This document shows positions 1-8,138 of a stretch of 64,000 nt of DNA, one piece after another. The stretch is from Hydrogenophilus sp. (GTDB lineage Bacteria; Pseudomonadota; Gammaproteobacteria; Burkholderiales; Rhodocyclaceae): the NCBI GenBank assembly GCA_026416515.1, contig JAOAEZ010000001.1:396430-460429 (forward strand). The letters run 5' to 3'. The notes under the pieces are model-generated. The model was not told the origin of the DNA, did not search any database, and was given only the letters and a program-made list of their open reading frames with translations. Both the position numbers and the translations under genes were made by a program. Position 1 is the stretch's first letter, and the number at the start of each line of letters is the position of its first letter.

Positions 1-1047
1 GGAACAGCAGGATTCATCGGCTTTCATTTGGCTGCGCGATTGCTGGCCGATGGACATGAGGTCTACGGGTTTGACGGGATGACCCCTTATTACGATGTGG
101 GATTGAAACGAGCACGCCACGAACGCTTGCGCGAGTGGCCAAGGTTCTCGGCCACCGAGGCGATGTTGGAGGAGCAGGAGAAGTTGTGGACCGCATATAG
201 AGCAGCTCAGCCAGAGGTGGTGGTCCATTTGGCCGCTCAGCCCGGGGTGCGCTATAGCGTAGAGGCACCTGAGACATATGTCTCCGCGAATTTGGTGGGA
301 ACCTTCCATTTGCTGGAGGCGGTTCGCCGTTGGCCGCCCGCTCATCTGTTGATGGCGTCGACAAGTAGCGTCTATGGGGGAAACCCCCGCGTGCCTTTCC
401 GCGAGATCGATCCCGCTGATTGGCCGTTGTCGTTCTACGCGGCGACGAAGAAGGCAGCTGAGGCGATGAGCCACGCTTACGCTCACCTGTATCGGGTGCC
501 GACAACGGTGTTCCGCTTTTTTACAGTCTACGGACCTTGGGGTCGCCCCGATATGGCGTTGTTTAAATTTACCCGAGCGATCTTGAAGGGGGAGGAGGTC
601 GAGATATATAACCGCGGAGAGATGTGGCGCGATTTTACCTATGTGGGGGATCTGGTGGAGGGCGTCGTGCGGTTGGTGCAGGTGGTGCCTCCAGCACCAG
701 AGCAGCGAGGAGCGGAGGGAGAATCCGAAGGAGTGACAGGAGATACGTTAAGCCCTGTGGCACCGTGGCGGGTGGTGAATATCGGCAACGGGGTGCCCGT
801 TCGCCTCGATGCGTTAATCACCGCAATCGAGAAGGCGACGGGGTGTTCCGCACGCCCGCGCTATTTGCCCCGCCCACCGGGAGAGGCTCTGCAGACATGG
901 GCCGATTGTTCGTTGCTGGAGCGATTGACGGGATTCCGGCCGCAGACGCCGTTGGAGGAGGGAGTCCGACGATTTGTGGAGTGGTTTTCCCTGTGGGAGC
1001 GAGTAGGCTCCGCTAAGCATGGCGAGGAGGAAGGATCGTGCGGGTGA
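1..1047 (+). CDS. NAD-dependent sugar epimerase/dehydratase, 5' end cut by window
   Basis: Extended short-chain dehydrogenase of the nucleotide-sugar epimerase type, resembling UDP-glucuronate 4-epimerase. The reading frame is open from base 1 and already reads GTAGFIGFHLA, the tail of the Rossmann GxxGxxG dinucleotide motif, so only a few N-terminal residues are missing. The catalytic Ser/Tyr/Lys set is visible as STSSVYGG followed by FYAATKKAAE (YxxxK). HLAAQPGVRYS and the PYYDVGLKRAR segment after the first strand are typical of the UDP-glucuronate epimerase group. The role, inferred from family, is making a UDP-sugar for surface polysaccharide. The acceptor substrate cannot be fixed from sequence. 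The following tRNA genes have their own promoter. Confidence 0.85.
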   Translation, partial: GTAGFIGFHLAARLLADGHEVYGFDGMTPYYDVGLKRARHERLREWPRFSATEAMLEEQEKLWTAYRAAQPEVVVHLAAQPGVRYSVEAPETYVSANLVGTFHLLEAVRRWPPAHLLMASTSSVYGGNPRVPFREIDPADWPLSFYAATKKAAEAMSHAYAHLYRVPTTVFRFFTVYGPWGRPDMALFKFTRAILKGEEVEIYNRGEMWRDFTYVGDLVEGVVRLVQVVPPAPEQRGAEGESEGVTGDTLSPVAPWRVVNIGNGVPVRLDALITAIEKATGCSARPRYLPRPPGEALQTWADCSLLERLTGFRPQTPLEEGVRRFVEWFSLWERVGSAKHGEEEGSCG

Positions 1048-1052
1048 GGTTC

Positions 1053-1081
1053 TTGCAGGAGTCGCCCTTTTTTGCTAGACT
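1053..1081 (+). promoter_or_regulatory. sigma70-type promoter for the tRNA-Thr/tRNA-Ser pair
   Basis: TTGCAG (1053-1058) and TAGACT (1076-1081) are separated by exactly 17 bases. The predicted start is about 6 bases before the tRNA-Thr gene, just after the epimerase stop codon. This is seen in sequence; activity is inferred. Confidence 0.65.
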
Positions 1082-1092
1082 GCAGTGAGCGA

Positions 1093-1165
<73 letters not shown>

Positions 1166-1170
1166 GGTGC

Positions 1171-1263
1171 GGAGGGGTACCGAAGCGGTCATAACGGCGC
1201 CGACTCGAAATCGGATGGTCGGGTAACACCGACACGCGGGTTCGAATCCCGCCCCCTCCGCCA
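1171..1263 (+). tRNA. tRNA-Ser (anticodon CGA), CCA encoded
   Basis: Class II tRNA with a long variable arm (GTCGG...CCGAC). Acceptor GGAGGGG pairs with CCCCTCC, the discriminator is G1260, and CCA is genome-encoded at 1261-1263. The T arm is GCGGG-TTCGAAT-CCCGC. The anticodon loop CTCGAAA gives CGA at 1206-1208. It lies five bases after tRNA-Thr and is probably cotranscribed with it. Confidence 0.95.
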
Positions 1264-1298
1264 GAACTTCACGCTGCCAGCGTTGAGGGGAGGGTGTT

Positions 1299-1499
1299 AT
1301 GCAGAAGGCTTTGCTGGTTGCGGGAGTGGTGCTCGTGATCCTGGGAGTGCTGTGGCCGTGGTTGAGCAAATTCCCTTTCGGCCGCTTGCCAGGGGATATT
1401 ATCGTGGAGCGCGAGCATTTTTCGTTTTATTTTCCACTGACGACAAGCCTTTTGGTGTCGTTGGTGTTAACACTCCTTTTGTGGTGGTGGCGTAAGTAG
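1299..1499 (+). CDS. DUF2905 family small membrane protein
   Basis: A 66-residue protein with two transmembrane helices (about residues 4-22 and 45-62) around a short loop with the family signature GRLPGDIIVEREHFSFYFPL. Length and layout match DUF2905 proteins, which have no known function. The ATG is preceded by a purine-rich GGGGAGGG. Its TAG stop is directly followed by the ATG of the next membrane-protein gene, so the two are almost certainly one transcript. Confidence 0.85.
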   Translation: MQKALLVAGVVLVILGVLWPWLSKFPFGRLPGDIIVEREHFSFYFPLTTSLLVSLVLTLLLWWWRK

Positions 1500-2081
1500 A
1501 TGCGCGTGTTTACCCCGCTGTATACTCGAACGATGGCGTGGGCCCGTCATCCCCATGCTTCCCGCTATTTGGCTGCATTGTCGTTTGCAGAGTCGTCTTT
1601 TTTCCCAGTCCCGCCCGATGTGATGTTGGCACCGATGGCGATGGCTCAGCCCGGGCAGGCGCTGCGGTTGGCGTTATTAACGACGGTGGCGTCAGTGTTG
1701 GGGGGAGTGGCGGGATACGGGATCGGGTGGTGGGGATGGGAACTGCTGAGACCTTGGGTGGAGGGTGCCGGCTTGGGCGAGGCTTACACAAAGGCGCAGG
1801 CGTGGTTTTCCGCATACGGGGTGTGGGCAGTGGTGGTGGCCGGTTTTTCGCCGATTCCTTATAAGGCGTTTACAATCGCAGCCGGCGCGTTGCAGATGGC
1901 GTTGATGCCATTTGTGGTGGCGTCGTTGGTGGGACGAGGAGCACGCTTTTTTTTGGTGGCTTTGCTGATGGCGTGGGGAGGAGCGCGGTTGGAGAAACAG
2001 TTGTACCAGTGGATCGAGGGGCTGGGATGGGCGGCTGTGGGAATATTGGGGTTGATAGTGGCACTGCGGGCGTGGGGTTAA
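1500..2081 (+). CDS. YqaA/DedA-related (SNARE-associated type) inner-membrane protein
   Basis: A 193-residue polytopic membrane protein of the YqaA branch of the DedA/VTT superfamily. Marks seen are ESSFFPVPPDVMLAPMAMA near the N terminus, the glycine-rich GGVAGYGIGWWGWE segment, and the re-entrant-loop motif GFSPIPYKAFTIAAGAL with a following conserved R in GRGARFF. DedA relatives act in envelope lipid movement and proton-gradient maintenance; the specific role of YqaA is not established. It begins immediately after the DUF2905 stop. Its last four bases overlap the end of pcnB on the other strand. Confidence 0.85.
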   Translation: MRVFTPLYTRTMAWARHPHASRYLAALSFAESSFFPVPPDVMLAPMAMAQPGQALRLALLTTVASVLGGVAGYGIGWWGWELLRPWVEGAGLGEAYTKAQAWFSAYGVWAVVVAGFSPIPYKAFTIAAGALQMALMPFVVASLVGRGARFFLVALLMAWGGARLEKQLYQWIEGLGWAAVGILGLIVALRAWG

Positions 2082-3418
2082 AGAGAGGGAGAGGGAGGCT
2101 TGGCTCTTTTGCGCCGCCGCTTTTTCTTCGGGGAGGATGTGGGAAGAGGGTGAAGGGCGCGAATGAGGTGCGCGCGCGCTTCTTCGCTGGCATCGGCAAA
2201 AGAGTCCCACCAGCGAACGAGCTCTTCGGAGCTGTCCCCTAGCCGAGCGCGAAGGGCGAGGAGTTCCCAGGCAGCGCGGTAGCGGGGGTGCGCGAGAAGC
2301 CGATAGGGGTGATGACCCAGCCGCTTTTCAAAGCGCGGTTGAAGATACCAGAGTTCGCGAATTTCCGCAGCGAGGGCGCGGGTGGGGATGAGCGCCCCAC
2401 TGTCAGTGGAGAGGAGCCGCGCGCCTGCAGCGTAGAGGGCATCGTGGGGATTGAGACCCGCGGCTTGTTCTGTGTGCCAGGCGTGTTGAAGCGCGGGCCA
2501 GAGAAGCGCGGCGAGCGCAAAAGCAGCGGAGATAGACTTTCCGTTTTGGATCCGTTCGTCGGTGGCGGCGAGGACGCCTTGAACAAAGAGCCGATCTTCA
2601 GGGCGTTGAACCAGCTTTTCAAGAGGGGGAAAAGCGTGCGCCGCAAGACCTTCGGCGATAAGAGTTTCGAGGCAGCGTTCGGCGTGCCCCGAGTGGAGAA
2701 TTTTGAGAAATTCGTCGGCAAGCCGAGCACGAGGAACGTGGGCGAGGAGGGGAGCGAGCCGACGAAAAGGTGCATGCGCCGCTGGGTCAATGGTGAGCCC
2801 CAGCTTGACAGCGAGGCGGACCGCTCGCAGCATCCGAACAGGGTCCTCCCGGTAGCGGGTCTCCGGATCGCCGATCACTTTGAGGGTGCGTACCGCGAGG
2901 TCGCCAACGCCATGGTGGTAGTCGTGGATGAGACCCCGTATCGGGTCGTAGTAAAGGGCATTGGCGGTAAAGTCGCGCCGCGCGGCGTCTTCTTCAATGG
3001 TGCCAAAGGTGTTGTCGGTGAGGAGTCGACCATGTTCGTCGATTTCGGCTTGGTCAGGGGTGAGGTGGGCACGAAAGGTGGCCACCTCAATCGTTTCTTG
3101 ACCGAAGTAGACGTGCACCAGCCGAAAACGCCGACCGATGAGACGGGAGCGACGAAAGAGGGCGTGAACCCGCTCCGGACGAGCGTCGGTGGCAACGTCA
3201 AAGTCTTTGGGGGTACGACCGAGGATGAGGTCGCGTACCGCACCGCCGACGATGAACCCTTGGTGACCGTGTTGCTGGAGCGTTTCACAGACGCGGCGGG
3301 CCGCTTCTGAGATGGCCTCTGGAGTGATTCCATAACGTTCACCGGGTAGAAGCGCAGGCTTGGAGGAGGAGAAAGGACTTAGTTTGGTGGTGAGGGTTTT
3401 GAGAAACTTCCGAATCAT
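2078..3418 (-). CDS. pcnB: poly(A) polymerase I (polynucleotide adenylyltransferase)
   Basis: 446 residues, normal length for PcnB. It adds 3' poly(A) tails that help the degradosome destroy RNA. The class II nucleotidyltransferase head is clear: GFIVGGAVRDLILGR followed by KDFDVATDARPE (the Mg-binding DxD). It continues with RRFRLVHVYFG and the RDFTANALYYDP motif that separates PcnB from CCA-adding enzymes together with the basic C terminus (KKKRRRKRAK). The gene is third in a hda-HAD-pcnB run, three bases after the HAD stop, an order common in betaproteobacteria. A long open frame on the + strand across this region is a shadow. Confidence 0.95.
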   Translation of the reverse strand: MIRKFLKTLTTKLSPFSSSKPALLPGERYGITPEAISEAARRVCETLQQHGHQGFIVGGAVRDLILGRTPKDFDVATDARPERVHALFRRSRLIGRRFRLVHVYFGQETIEVATFRAHLTPDQAEIDEHGRLLTDNTFGTIEEDAARRDFTANALYYDPIRGLIHDYHHGVGDLAVRTLKVIGDPETRYREDPVRMLRAVRLAVKLGLTIDPAAHAPFRRLAPLLAHVPRARLADEFLKILHSGHAERCLETLIAEGLAAHAFPPLEKLVQRPEDRLFVQGVLAATDERIQNGKSISAAFALAALLWPALQHAWHTEQAAGLNPHDALYAAGARLLSTDSGALIPTRALAAEIRELWYLQPRFEKRLGHHPYRLLAHPRYRAAWELLALRARLGDSSEELVRWWDSFADASEEARAHLIRALHPLPTSSPKKKRRRKRAKPPSPSL

Positions 3419-3421
3419 CGC

Positions 3422-4096
3422 TTATCCGCGAAAAGAGAGGATCGGCCAGCCGCGACGGCGCGCGACCACAGCGAGGGTGGGGTCAGGGTCGACGACCATC
3501 GGTTCGTCGACGCGTTCGAGAAGGGGAAGGTCGTTGTGGGAGTCGGTGTAGAAACGCACAGTGGTGAAGGAACTCCACCAGTAGCCGAGCGATTCGAGCC
3601 AGAGTTCGACGCGTTCGATCTTGCCAGCTTGAAAAGCAGGAGTTCCCCGCCATAGCCCCGTGAAACGACCATGTTCGACGGCTGGAATGGTGGCAATGAG
3701 GTGCTCTACTCCATAGTAACGAGCGATGGGGCCTGTGACAAAGCTGTTGGTGGCGGTGACAATCGCCACGAGATCGCCGCGGGCTTGCGCTTGAGCGACC
3801 GCTTCCCGCGCTTTGGGGAGAAAAAGACGAGGGAAAAGTTCGGCGAGAAAGGAGGCGCGAAGCGCTTCAAGCATGGAGCGCTCATAACGGGCGAGCGGGG
3901 CGAGTTGAAAACGAAGAAAGGCGTGAATGTCTAGAGTGCCAGCGAGATAGTCTTGATAAAAAACGCGGTTTTTGGCTTCGTGTTCAATGGGGTCGACAAG
4001 TCCATGGCGGGCGAGGAAGTTGGCCCATTCGTAGTCCGAGTCCCCAGCAATAAGGGTGTTGTCGAGGTCAAAGAGGGTGAGTTCCATCGCGTTCAT
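3422..4096 (-). CDS. HAD-IB family hydrolase (SerB-like phosphatase)
   Basis: 224-residue haloacid-dehalogenase phosphatase. Motif I is FDLDNTLIAGDSD with the nucleophile and acid/base aspartates. The motif II region reads VAIVTATNSFVTGPIA, and motif III/IV reads FYTDSHNDLPLLERVD. The two-helix cap with LARHGLVDP and FLRFQLAPLA matches the HAD-SF-IB group that includes phosphoserine phosphatase. The physiological substrate is unknown. It starts at ATG 4096 (or the second ATG at 4087) and overlaps the end of hda by 20-29 bases, implying coupled translation. Confidence 0.88.
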   Translation of the reverse strand: MNAMELTLFDLDNTLIAGDSDYEWANFLARHGLVDPIEHEAKNRVFYQDYLAGTLDIHAFLRFQLAPLARYERSMLEALRASFLAELFPRLFLPKAREAVAQAQARGDLVAIVTATNSFVTGPIARYYGVEHLIATIPAVEHGRFTGLWRGTPAFQAGKIERVELWLESLGYWWSSFTTVRFYTDSHNDLPLLERVDEPMVVDPDPTLAVVARRRGWPILSFRG

Positions 4097-4796
4097 TTCC
4101 CAGGGGTGACGAAATGAGCCCCATCGTTGCAGCCAGCTCTTGGAGAAAGGGACGGGTGATCGTACGATGCGTGCGACTGGCTTCTTCGATGGCGGCGTCG
4201 AGAATGAGGGTGAGGTCCGCAGCGCGCCGGGGAGCGCGAAGCAGGAGCCAGTCGATGGCGTCGGCGGTGAGAGAAATGCCGAGCGCCGCCGCCCGACGTT
4301 GCAGGAGGTGGGCGCAGGCGGCTTCGTTTAGCGGTTGAAGGGTGAGGAGAAGGGATTGAGCGAGACGCGTGGTGAGGTCCGGCCGAAGCGGCAGCGCAGA
4401 GGGGGGTACGCGGGCAGCTACCAGCCAGCGCTGACCGTTTTGTTCTGCAGTGAGAAGGAGAGAAAAGAGGGTGTGTTGCTGGAGAGGTGTGGCGAGGTCG
4501 AGATGGTCGATGAGGAGGAGATCAGATGAGACTGCCCGAGGGGGATGAATGCCCGCGGCGAGGTCAAGATGGCAGTAGGTACGGCCTTCCACACGGAGTT
4601 GAGCAGCGGTGGCGGTGAGTAGGTGAGTTTTACCGCTGCCGGGGGGACCGACAAGAAAAAGACGGGGAAAGAAGGATTCGCCGCTCTCGGCGGCGGCAAA
4701 ACGCCGCAGCGCGTCGACGACAAATTGGTTGGCGCCCGTTTCGAAGGTGGCAAAAGTCGGGGGCGGCGGGTCAAAGAGGTCGAGAAGGAGTTGCAC
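4068..4796 (-). CDS. hda: DnaA regulatory inactivator Hda
   Basis: Small AAA+ protein related to DnaA that, with the DNA-loaded beta clamp, stimulates ATP hydrolysis by DnaA and prevents over-initiation. I place the start at a GTG (4794-4796), which gives MQLLLDLFDPPPP: QLLLDLF is the clamp-binding motif expected at the very N terminus. Walker A is GPPGSGKT at about residues 50-57, with DLLLIDHLDLA as the Walker B equivalent, and 242 residues is the usual size. The frame stays open to 4868, but that would run toward purM and lacks family support. Divergent from purM with about 80 bases between. Confidence 0.9.
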   Translation of the reverse strand: MQLLLDLFDPPPPTFATFETGANQFVVDALRRFAAAESGESFFPRLFLVGPPGSGKTHLLTATAAQLRVEGRTYCHLDLAAGIHPPRAVSSDLLLIDHLDLATPLQQHTLFSLLLTAEQNGQRWLVAARVPPSALPLRPDLTTRLAQSLLLTLQPLNEAACAHLLQRRAAALGISLTADAIDWLLLRAPRRAADLTLILDAAIEEASRTHRTITRPFLQELAATMGLISSPLGNERDGTHPL

Positions 4797-4819
4797 CGAG
4801 GATCCGGTCGGGTTTGTCG

Positions 4820-4825
4820 TACAAT
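4820..4825 (+). promoter_or_regulatory. possible -10 element of purM
   Basis: TACAAT lies in the short hda/purM divergent gap, about 54 bases before the purM start. No good -35 is visible at the right distance, so this is a weak call. Confidence 0.3.
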
Positions 4826-4878
4826 CGCAGCGGTGCGAATTATCGCCGAGAGTGGATGCTTTCGACAAGGAGTCGCTT

Positions 4879-5943
4879 GTGGCAGGGTTGAGCTATCGCG
4901 AGGCGGGGGTAGATATCGACGCAGGGGAGGCATTGGTAAGACGAATCCAACGATTGGCCGATCGAACCCGCCGAGCAGAGGTTTTAGCAGGGGTAGGGGG
5001 ATTCGCATCGCTTGTCGCATTGGGCGGTCGATTCCGCGATCCCGTGCTGGTCGCGGGAACGGATGGCGTAGGAACAAAGTTAAAGTTGGCGTGGACGTGG
5101 GATCGCCACGATAGCGTCGGACAGGATCTGGTGGCGATGTGCGTGAACGATGTGGTGGTCACCGGGGCAGAGCCGCTCTTTTTCTTGGATTATTTCGCAT
5201 GCGGCCGACTGGACCTGACGGTGGCAGAACGGGTAGTGGCGGGAATCGCCCAGGCATGCGCCGAGGTAGGGTGCGCTTTGGTGGGGGGAGAGACAGCAGA
5301 AATGCCCGATATATACGCGCCAGGGGAGTACGATTTGGCAGGGTTCGCAGTGGGGGTGGTGGAGCGCGATTCGGTAATCGACGGAAACCGTGTGGAGCCC
5401 GGGGATGTGCTGCTCGGATTGGCGGCAAGCGGTCCCCATGCAAATGGTTTTTCGTTAATCCGACGAGTGTTAGCGCGGGCGGGATTGGGGAGCGATCCCG
5501 TGCGCGATGAGGCGGTGCGTTTCGATGGTGTGCCGTTGCGGGAGGCATTGATGCGGCCGACCCGTTTGTATGTGCGCGCGGTCCGCGAGGCATTGGCAAA
5601 ATTCCCAGAAGAGATTAAGGCAATAGCCCATATCACCGGCGGGGGAATTACAGAGAATTTACCTCGGGTATTGCCTCAGGGATGTAACGCCGAGGTAGAT
5701 CTGGGAGCATGGCGCCGACCTGAGCTGTTTTGGTGGTTGCAGGAGACGGGAGAGATCGCCGAGGAGGAGATGCGGCGCGTTTTCAATTGCGGGGTGGGAA
5801 TGGTGTTGGTGGTCTCGCCCGAGTGGGCGGGGTGGGTGACCGAGGCGTTGGTGAGCGCAGGAGAGGTGGTGTGGGGGATCGGGAGAATAGTGGCCGGTGA
5901 GGGGGAGGCCCGCGTCCATTACCTGGGAGCACCACGCCGCTGA
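4879..5943 (+). CDS. purM: phosphoribosylformylglycinamidine cyclo-ligase (AIR synthase)
   Basis: Makes aminoimidazole ribotide, the fifth step of purine synthesis. Family blocks are SYREAGVDIDAGEALV, LVAGTDGVGTKLKLAW, DLVAMCVNDVVVTGAEPLFFLDY and ALVGGETAEMPDIY, followed by GLAASGPHANGFSLIRRV and HITGGGITENLPRVLP. The start chosen is GTG 4879, because AAGGAG sits six bases upstream (4867-4872) and it gives 354 residues, the normal length. An in-frame ATG at 4729 would overlap hda almost completely and add a nonsense leader. Divergent from hda, a pairing seen widely in betaproteobacteria. Confidence 0.96.
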   Translation: MAGLSYREAGVDIDAGEALVRRIQRLADRTRRAEVLAGVGGFASLVALGGRFRDPVLVAGTDGVGTKLKLAWTWDRHDSVGQDLVAMCVNDVVVTGAEPLFFLDYFACGRLDLTVAERVVAGIAQACAEVGCALVGGETAEMPDIYAPGEYDLAGFAVGVVERDSVIDGNRVEPGDVLLGLAASGPHANGFSLIRRVLARAGLGSDPVRDEAVRFDGVPLREALMRPTRLYVRAVREALAKFPEEIKAIAHITGGGITENLPRVLPQGCNAEVDLGAWRRPELFWWLQETGEIAEEEMRRVFNCGVGMVLVVSPEWAGWVTEALVSAGEVVWGIGRIVAGEGEARVHYLGAPRR

Positions 5944-6016
5944 TGGGATCCCTAGAGGCGCGCCAAAGAGGGAGTAGAGGAGCGAGGGCAAGGGATCACC
6001 GCGCGGGAGAGGGGCG

Positions 6017-7309
6017 GTGAGGGGGCTATTGGGAGGCGGAATCGCAGGGGTGGCCCTATTGGCAACCGCCGGGGGAATGGGAGGGGGAACGTTGCCGTGG
6101 GCAGGGGGAATCGCGTGGGGGCTTGCGCCATGGCTTTTCCGACAGCTCGATGTTCGCCAACGCCGCTATGTGGTGGGGTTGATAGCGACGGGAGGGGGAT
6201 TGGCAATCGCAGCTGCCGCTAAAGGGTTAGCGGTGGCGTGGGAGCGGATGTTAACCCAAAATACGTTGTTAATCGCAATGTTGGCCGCGGTAACCTACCT
6301 GCAGTTGGTGGTTCCGGAGGGGAGCGCGAGGAGGGAACCCGAAAAGGTTCAGCCATGGCGCCGCTTGGCCCAGACAGCAGCGGCGATCCATTGGATCGGG
6401 GCGGTGATCAACTTGTCGATGGTGGTGATCGCCGCTGAGCAGTTGGCGCGCCAGGCAGGGGGAAGAGTGCCAGAGGTGGTCGCGCGAGTGGCGGCACGCG
6501 CCTTCCTCGCAGCAGCACTCTGGTCGCCCTTTTTTGCCGCGATGGCGGTGGCTTTGACTTATGCGCCAGGAGCTTCTTTCGGGGAGGTGGCGGGATACGG
6601 GGTAGGTATTGCGCTTTTTCTGCTTCTGTGGGGAGTGATGGAGGTGTTGTGGTCGACGCCCCCAGAGGTGCTGCGGGGGATCCCTTCCTATCCTTTCGAG
6701 GGGCGCCAGTTGTGGTTGCCGGTGCTGATGGCCGTCGTGGTGGCGGGGGTGCATGCGTGGCACCGCGAGTGGGCGATGGTGGCAGTGGTCAATGTGGCCG
6801 CAGTGGGAGTGCCGGCAGTGGTGTTGGTAGTGCGCGCAGGGGCGACCGAGGCGGCCGCGCGAATGGTGCGCCATACAGTAGAGCGCTTGCCGGCGATGCG
6901 GAGCGAGTTTTTGCTGTTTTTGGCGGCAGGGGTTTTGGCGGTCGGCTTGGAGGGGTGGGCCCCTTTTTTGGCAGAGTGGCTTCCTTTTGAGTCGTTTTCG
7001 TGGGGAGTGGCCGTGGCGACGTTGACGGTAATGGTGTTGCTGGCGGCAGCGGGAGTCCATGTGGTGGTGACGATGACGGTGGTGAGCAGCGGGTTTGCGC
7101 CGTTGTCCCCCGATCCAGTGGCGCTGGCGCTGGTGTTCTTGGGGGCGTGGGCGATTGGGTTGGCTTTGAATCCTTTCGCAGGGGTCCATCTTTTGTTCGA
7201 GGGTCGCTTTGCGTTGTCGTCGGTGCGGTTGGCGGTGGGAAATTGGCGCTACGCTTTGGGGGGAGTAGGCGCAGTGGCAGTAGTTTTGGCGCTTCGCTTG
7301 GGGGGATAA
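6017..7309 (+). CDS. polytopic membrane protein, function unknown
   Basis: 430 residues, nearly all hydrophobic, with about ten to twelve predicted membrane helices, a cytoplasmic-type basic break (ARREPEKVQPWRR near residue 105) and a central loop (STPPEVLRGIPSYPFEGRQ). I do not recognise the family. Polar breaks in the helices (WSPFFAAMAVAL in the first half; SSGFAPLSPDPVALALVF and LNPFAGVHLLFEGRF in the second) look like the paired re-entrant segments of ion/organic-acid permeases, but this is only an impression. The start is GTG 6017 behind GGGAGAGGGG. rsmE follows after three bases, so the two are likely cotranscribed. Confidence 0.7.
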   Translation: MRGLLGGGIAGVALLATAGGMGGGTLPWAGGIAWGLAPWLFRQLDVRQRRYVVGLIATGGGLAIAAAAKGLAVAWERMLTQNTLLIAMLAAVTYLQLVVPEGSARREPEKVQPWRRLAQTAAAIHWIGAVINLSMVVIAAEQLARQAGGRVPEVVARVAARAFLAAALWSPFFAAMAVALTYAPGASFGEVAGYGVGIALFLLLWGVMEVLWSTPPEVLRGIPSYPFEGRQLWLPVLMAVVVAGVHAWHREWAMVAVVNVAAVGVPAVVLVVRAGATEAAARMVRHTVERLPAMRSEFLLFLAAGVLAVGLEGWAPFLAEWLPFESFSWGVAVATLTVMVLLAAAGVHVVVTMTVVSSGFAPLSPDPVALALVFLGAWAIGLALNPFAGVHLLFEGRFALSSVRLAVGNWRYALGGVGAVAVVLALRLGG

Positions 7310-7312
7310 GCC

Positions 7313-8113
7313 ATGGATTTGCAAAGAGGAGAAAGAAGGGAGCAGAAAAGGAGGAGTGGGAGGAGGCAGCGCGCAGAAAGAGCACGGTTTTGCGTGCGCG
7401 GCACACCGTTGAGAAGGGGAGCGCGGTTGGGATTGCCGAAGGAGGTGGTACTCCATCTCGCCGCCCGGCGCTTGCACGAGGGGGAGTGGGTGCAGATTTT
7501 CGACGGAGAAGGCAATGAGTGGCTCGGTCAGTTGGTGCGAGAGAAAGGGGAATGGATGGTGGTTTTGAGCGAGCCGGTGACGAGCCGGCCCGAGCCGAGT
7601 AAACCTCGCGTGTTGGCTACCGCTTTGCTGCCGGCAGAACGAGTCGATTGGGTGGTGCAAAAGGGGACCGAGTTGGGAATGACCCACTGGTTACCGCTGG
7701 TGACCGCTTACGGGCAGGTGACGTTGTCGGTAGAGCGCGCAGCGCGAAAGTTGGCCCATTGGCGAGCTGTGGCTACGGCCGCGGCGGAGCAGTGCGGCCG
7801 CTCGGTGGTGCCAGAGGTGCTGCCCGTGACACCTATGACAGGCGTCAGCGAGCGATTGCGGGAGTGGTTTAAGGGACAGGCTTTGGCGTGGTGGTGGTTG
7901 GATCCGGAGGGAAGGTCCTTTCCAGAGATCCCCCGACCGAGCGAGGGGGTTGTCTTTTTTGTGGGACCAGAGGGGGGATGGAGCGAGGGGGAACAAACGC
8001 AGTTTGCCGCCGCGGGGGGCGTTCGGGTGGCTGTTTCACCGTGGATTGCCCGCGCGGAGACTGCAGCAGTGGCGGTATTGGCGCTTGCTGCAGGAGTTTG
8101 GGGAGTAGAGTGA
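7313..8113 (+). CDS. rsmE: 16S rRNA (uracil-1498-N3)-methyltransferase RsmE
   Basis: SPOUT-class methyltransferase that modifies U1498 of 16S rRNA. Recognised by VVQKGTELGMTHWLPLVTAYGQV, AAAEQCGRSVVPEV and the knot motifs FFVGPEGGWSEGE and RVAVSPWIARAETAAVAVL. The N-terminal PUA-like part begins around ARFCVRGTPLRRGARLGLP. The first 23 residues (very Arg/Glu-rich) are an unusual leader and may not be translated, but no better in-frame start with a clear ribosome site is visible before the conserved part. The gene sits between the membrane protein and argA on the same strand. Confidence 0.92.
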   Translation: MDLQRGERREQKRRSGRRQRAERARFCVRGTPLRRGARLGLPKEVVLHLAARRLHEGEWVQIFDGEGNEWLGQLVREKGEWMVVLSEPVTSRPEPSKPRVLATALLPAERVDWVVQKGTELGMTHWLPLVTAYGQVTLSVERAARKLAHWRAVATAAAEQCGRSVVPEVLPVTPMTGVSERLREWFKGQALAWWWLDPEGRSFPEIPRPSEGVVFFVGPEGGWSEGEQTQFAAAGGVRVAVSPWIARAETAAVAVLALAAGVWGVE

Positions 8114-8138
8114 GTTCGTCGAGAAGGAGAGCGGTACC

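Noticed and set aside
2288..3310. 340-codon + strand frame
   Set aside because: Lies wholly opposite pcnB, whose motifs are intact; composition (Gly/Glu/Val/Lys-rich) is that of antisense frames throughout this window.
4729..4878. Upstream in-frame ATG for purM
   Set aside because: Would overlap hda and add 50 non-conserved residues; GTG 4879 has AAGGAG at the right distance and gives the family length.
6269..7687. 472-codon minus-strand frame
   Set aside because: His/Gln/Arg/Pro-rich noise opposite a membrane protein gene and rsmE.
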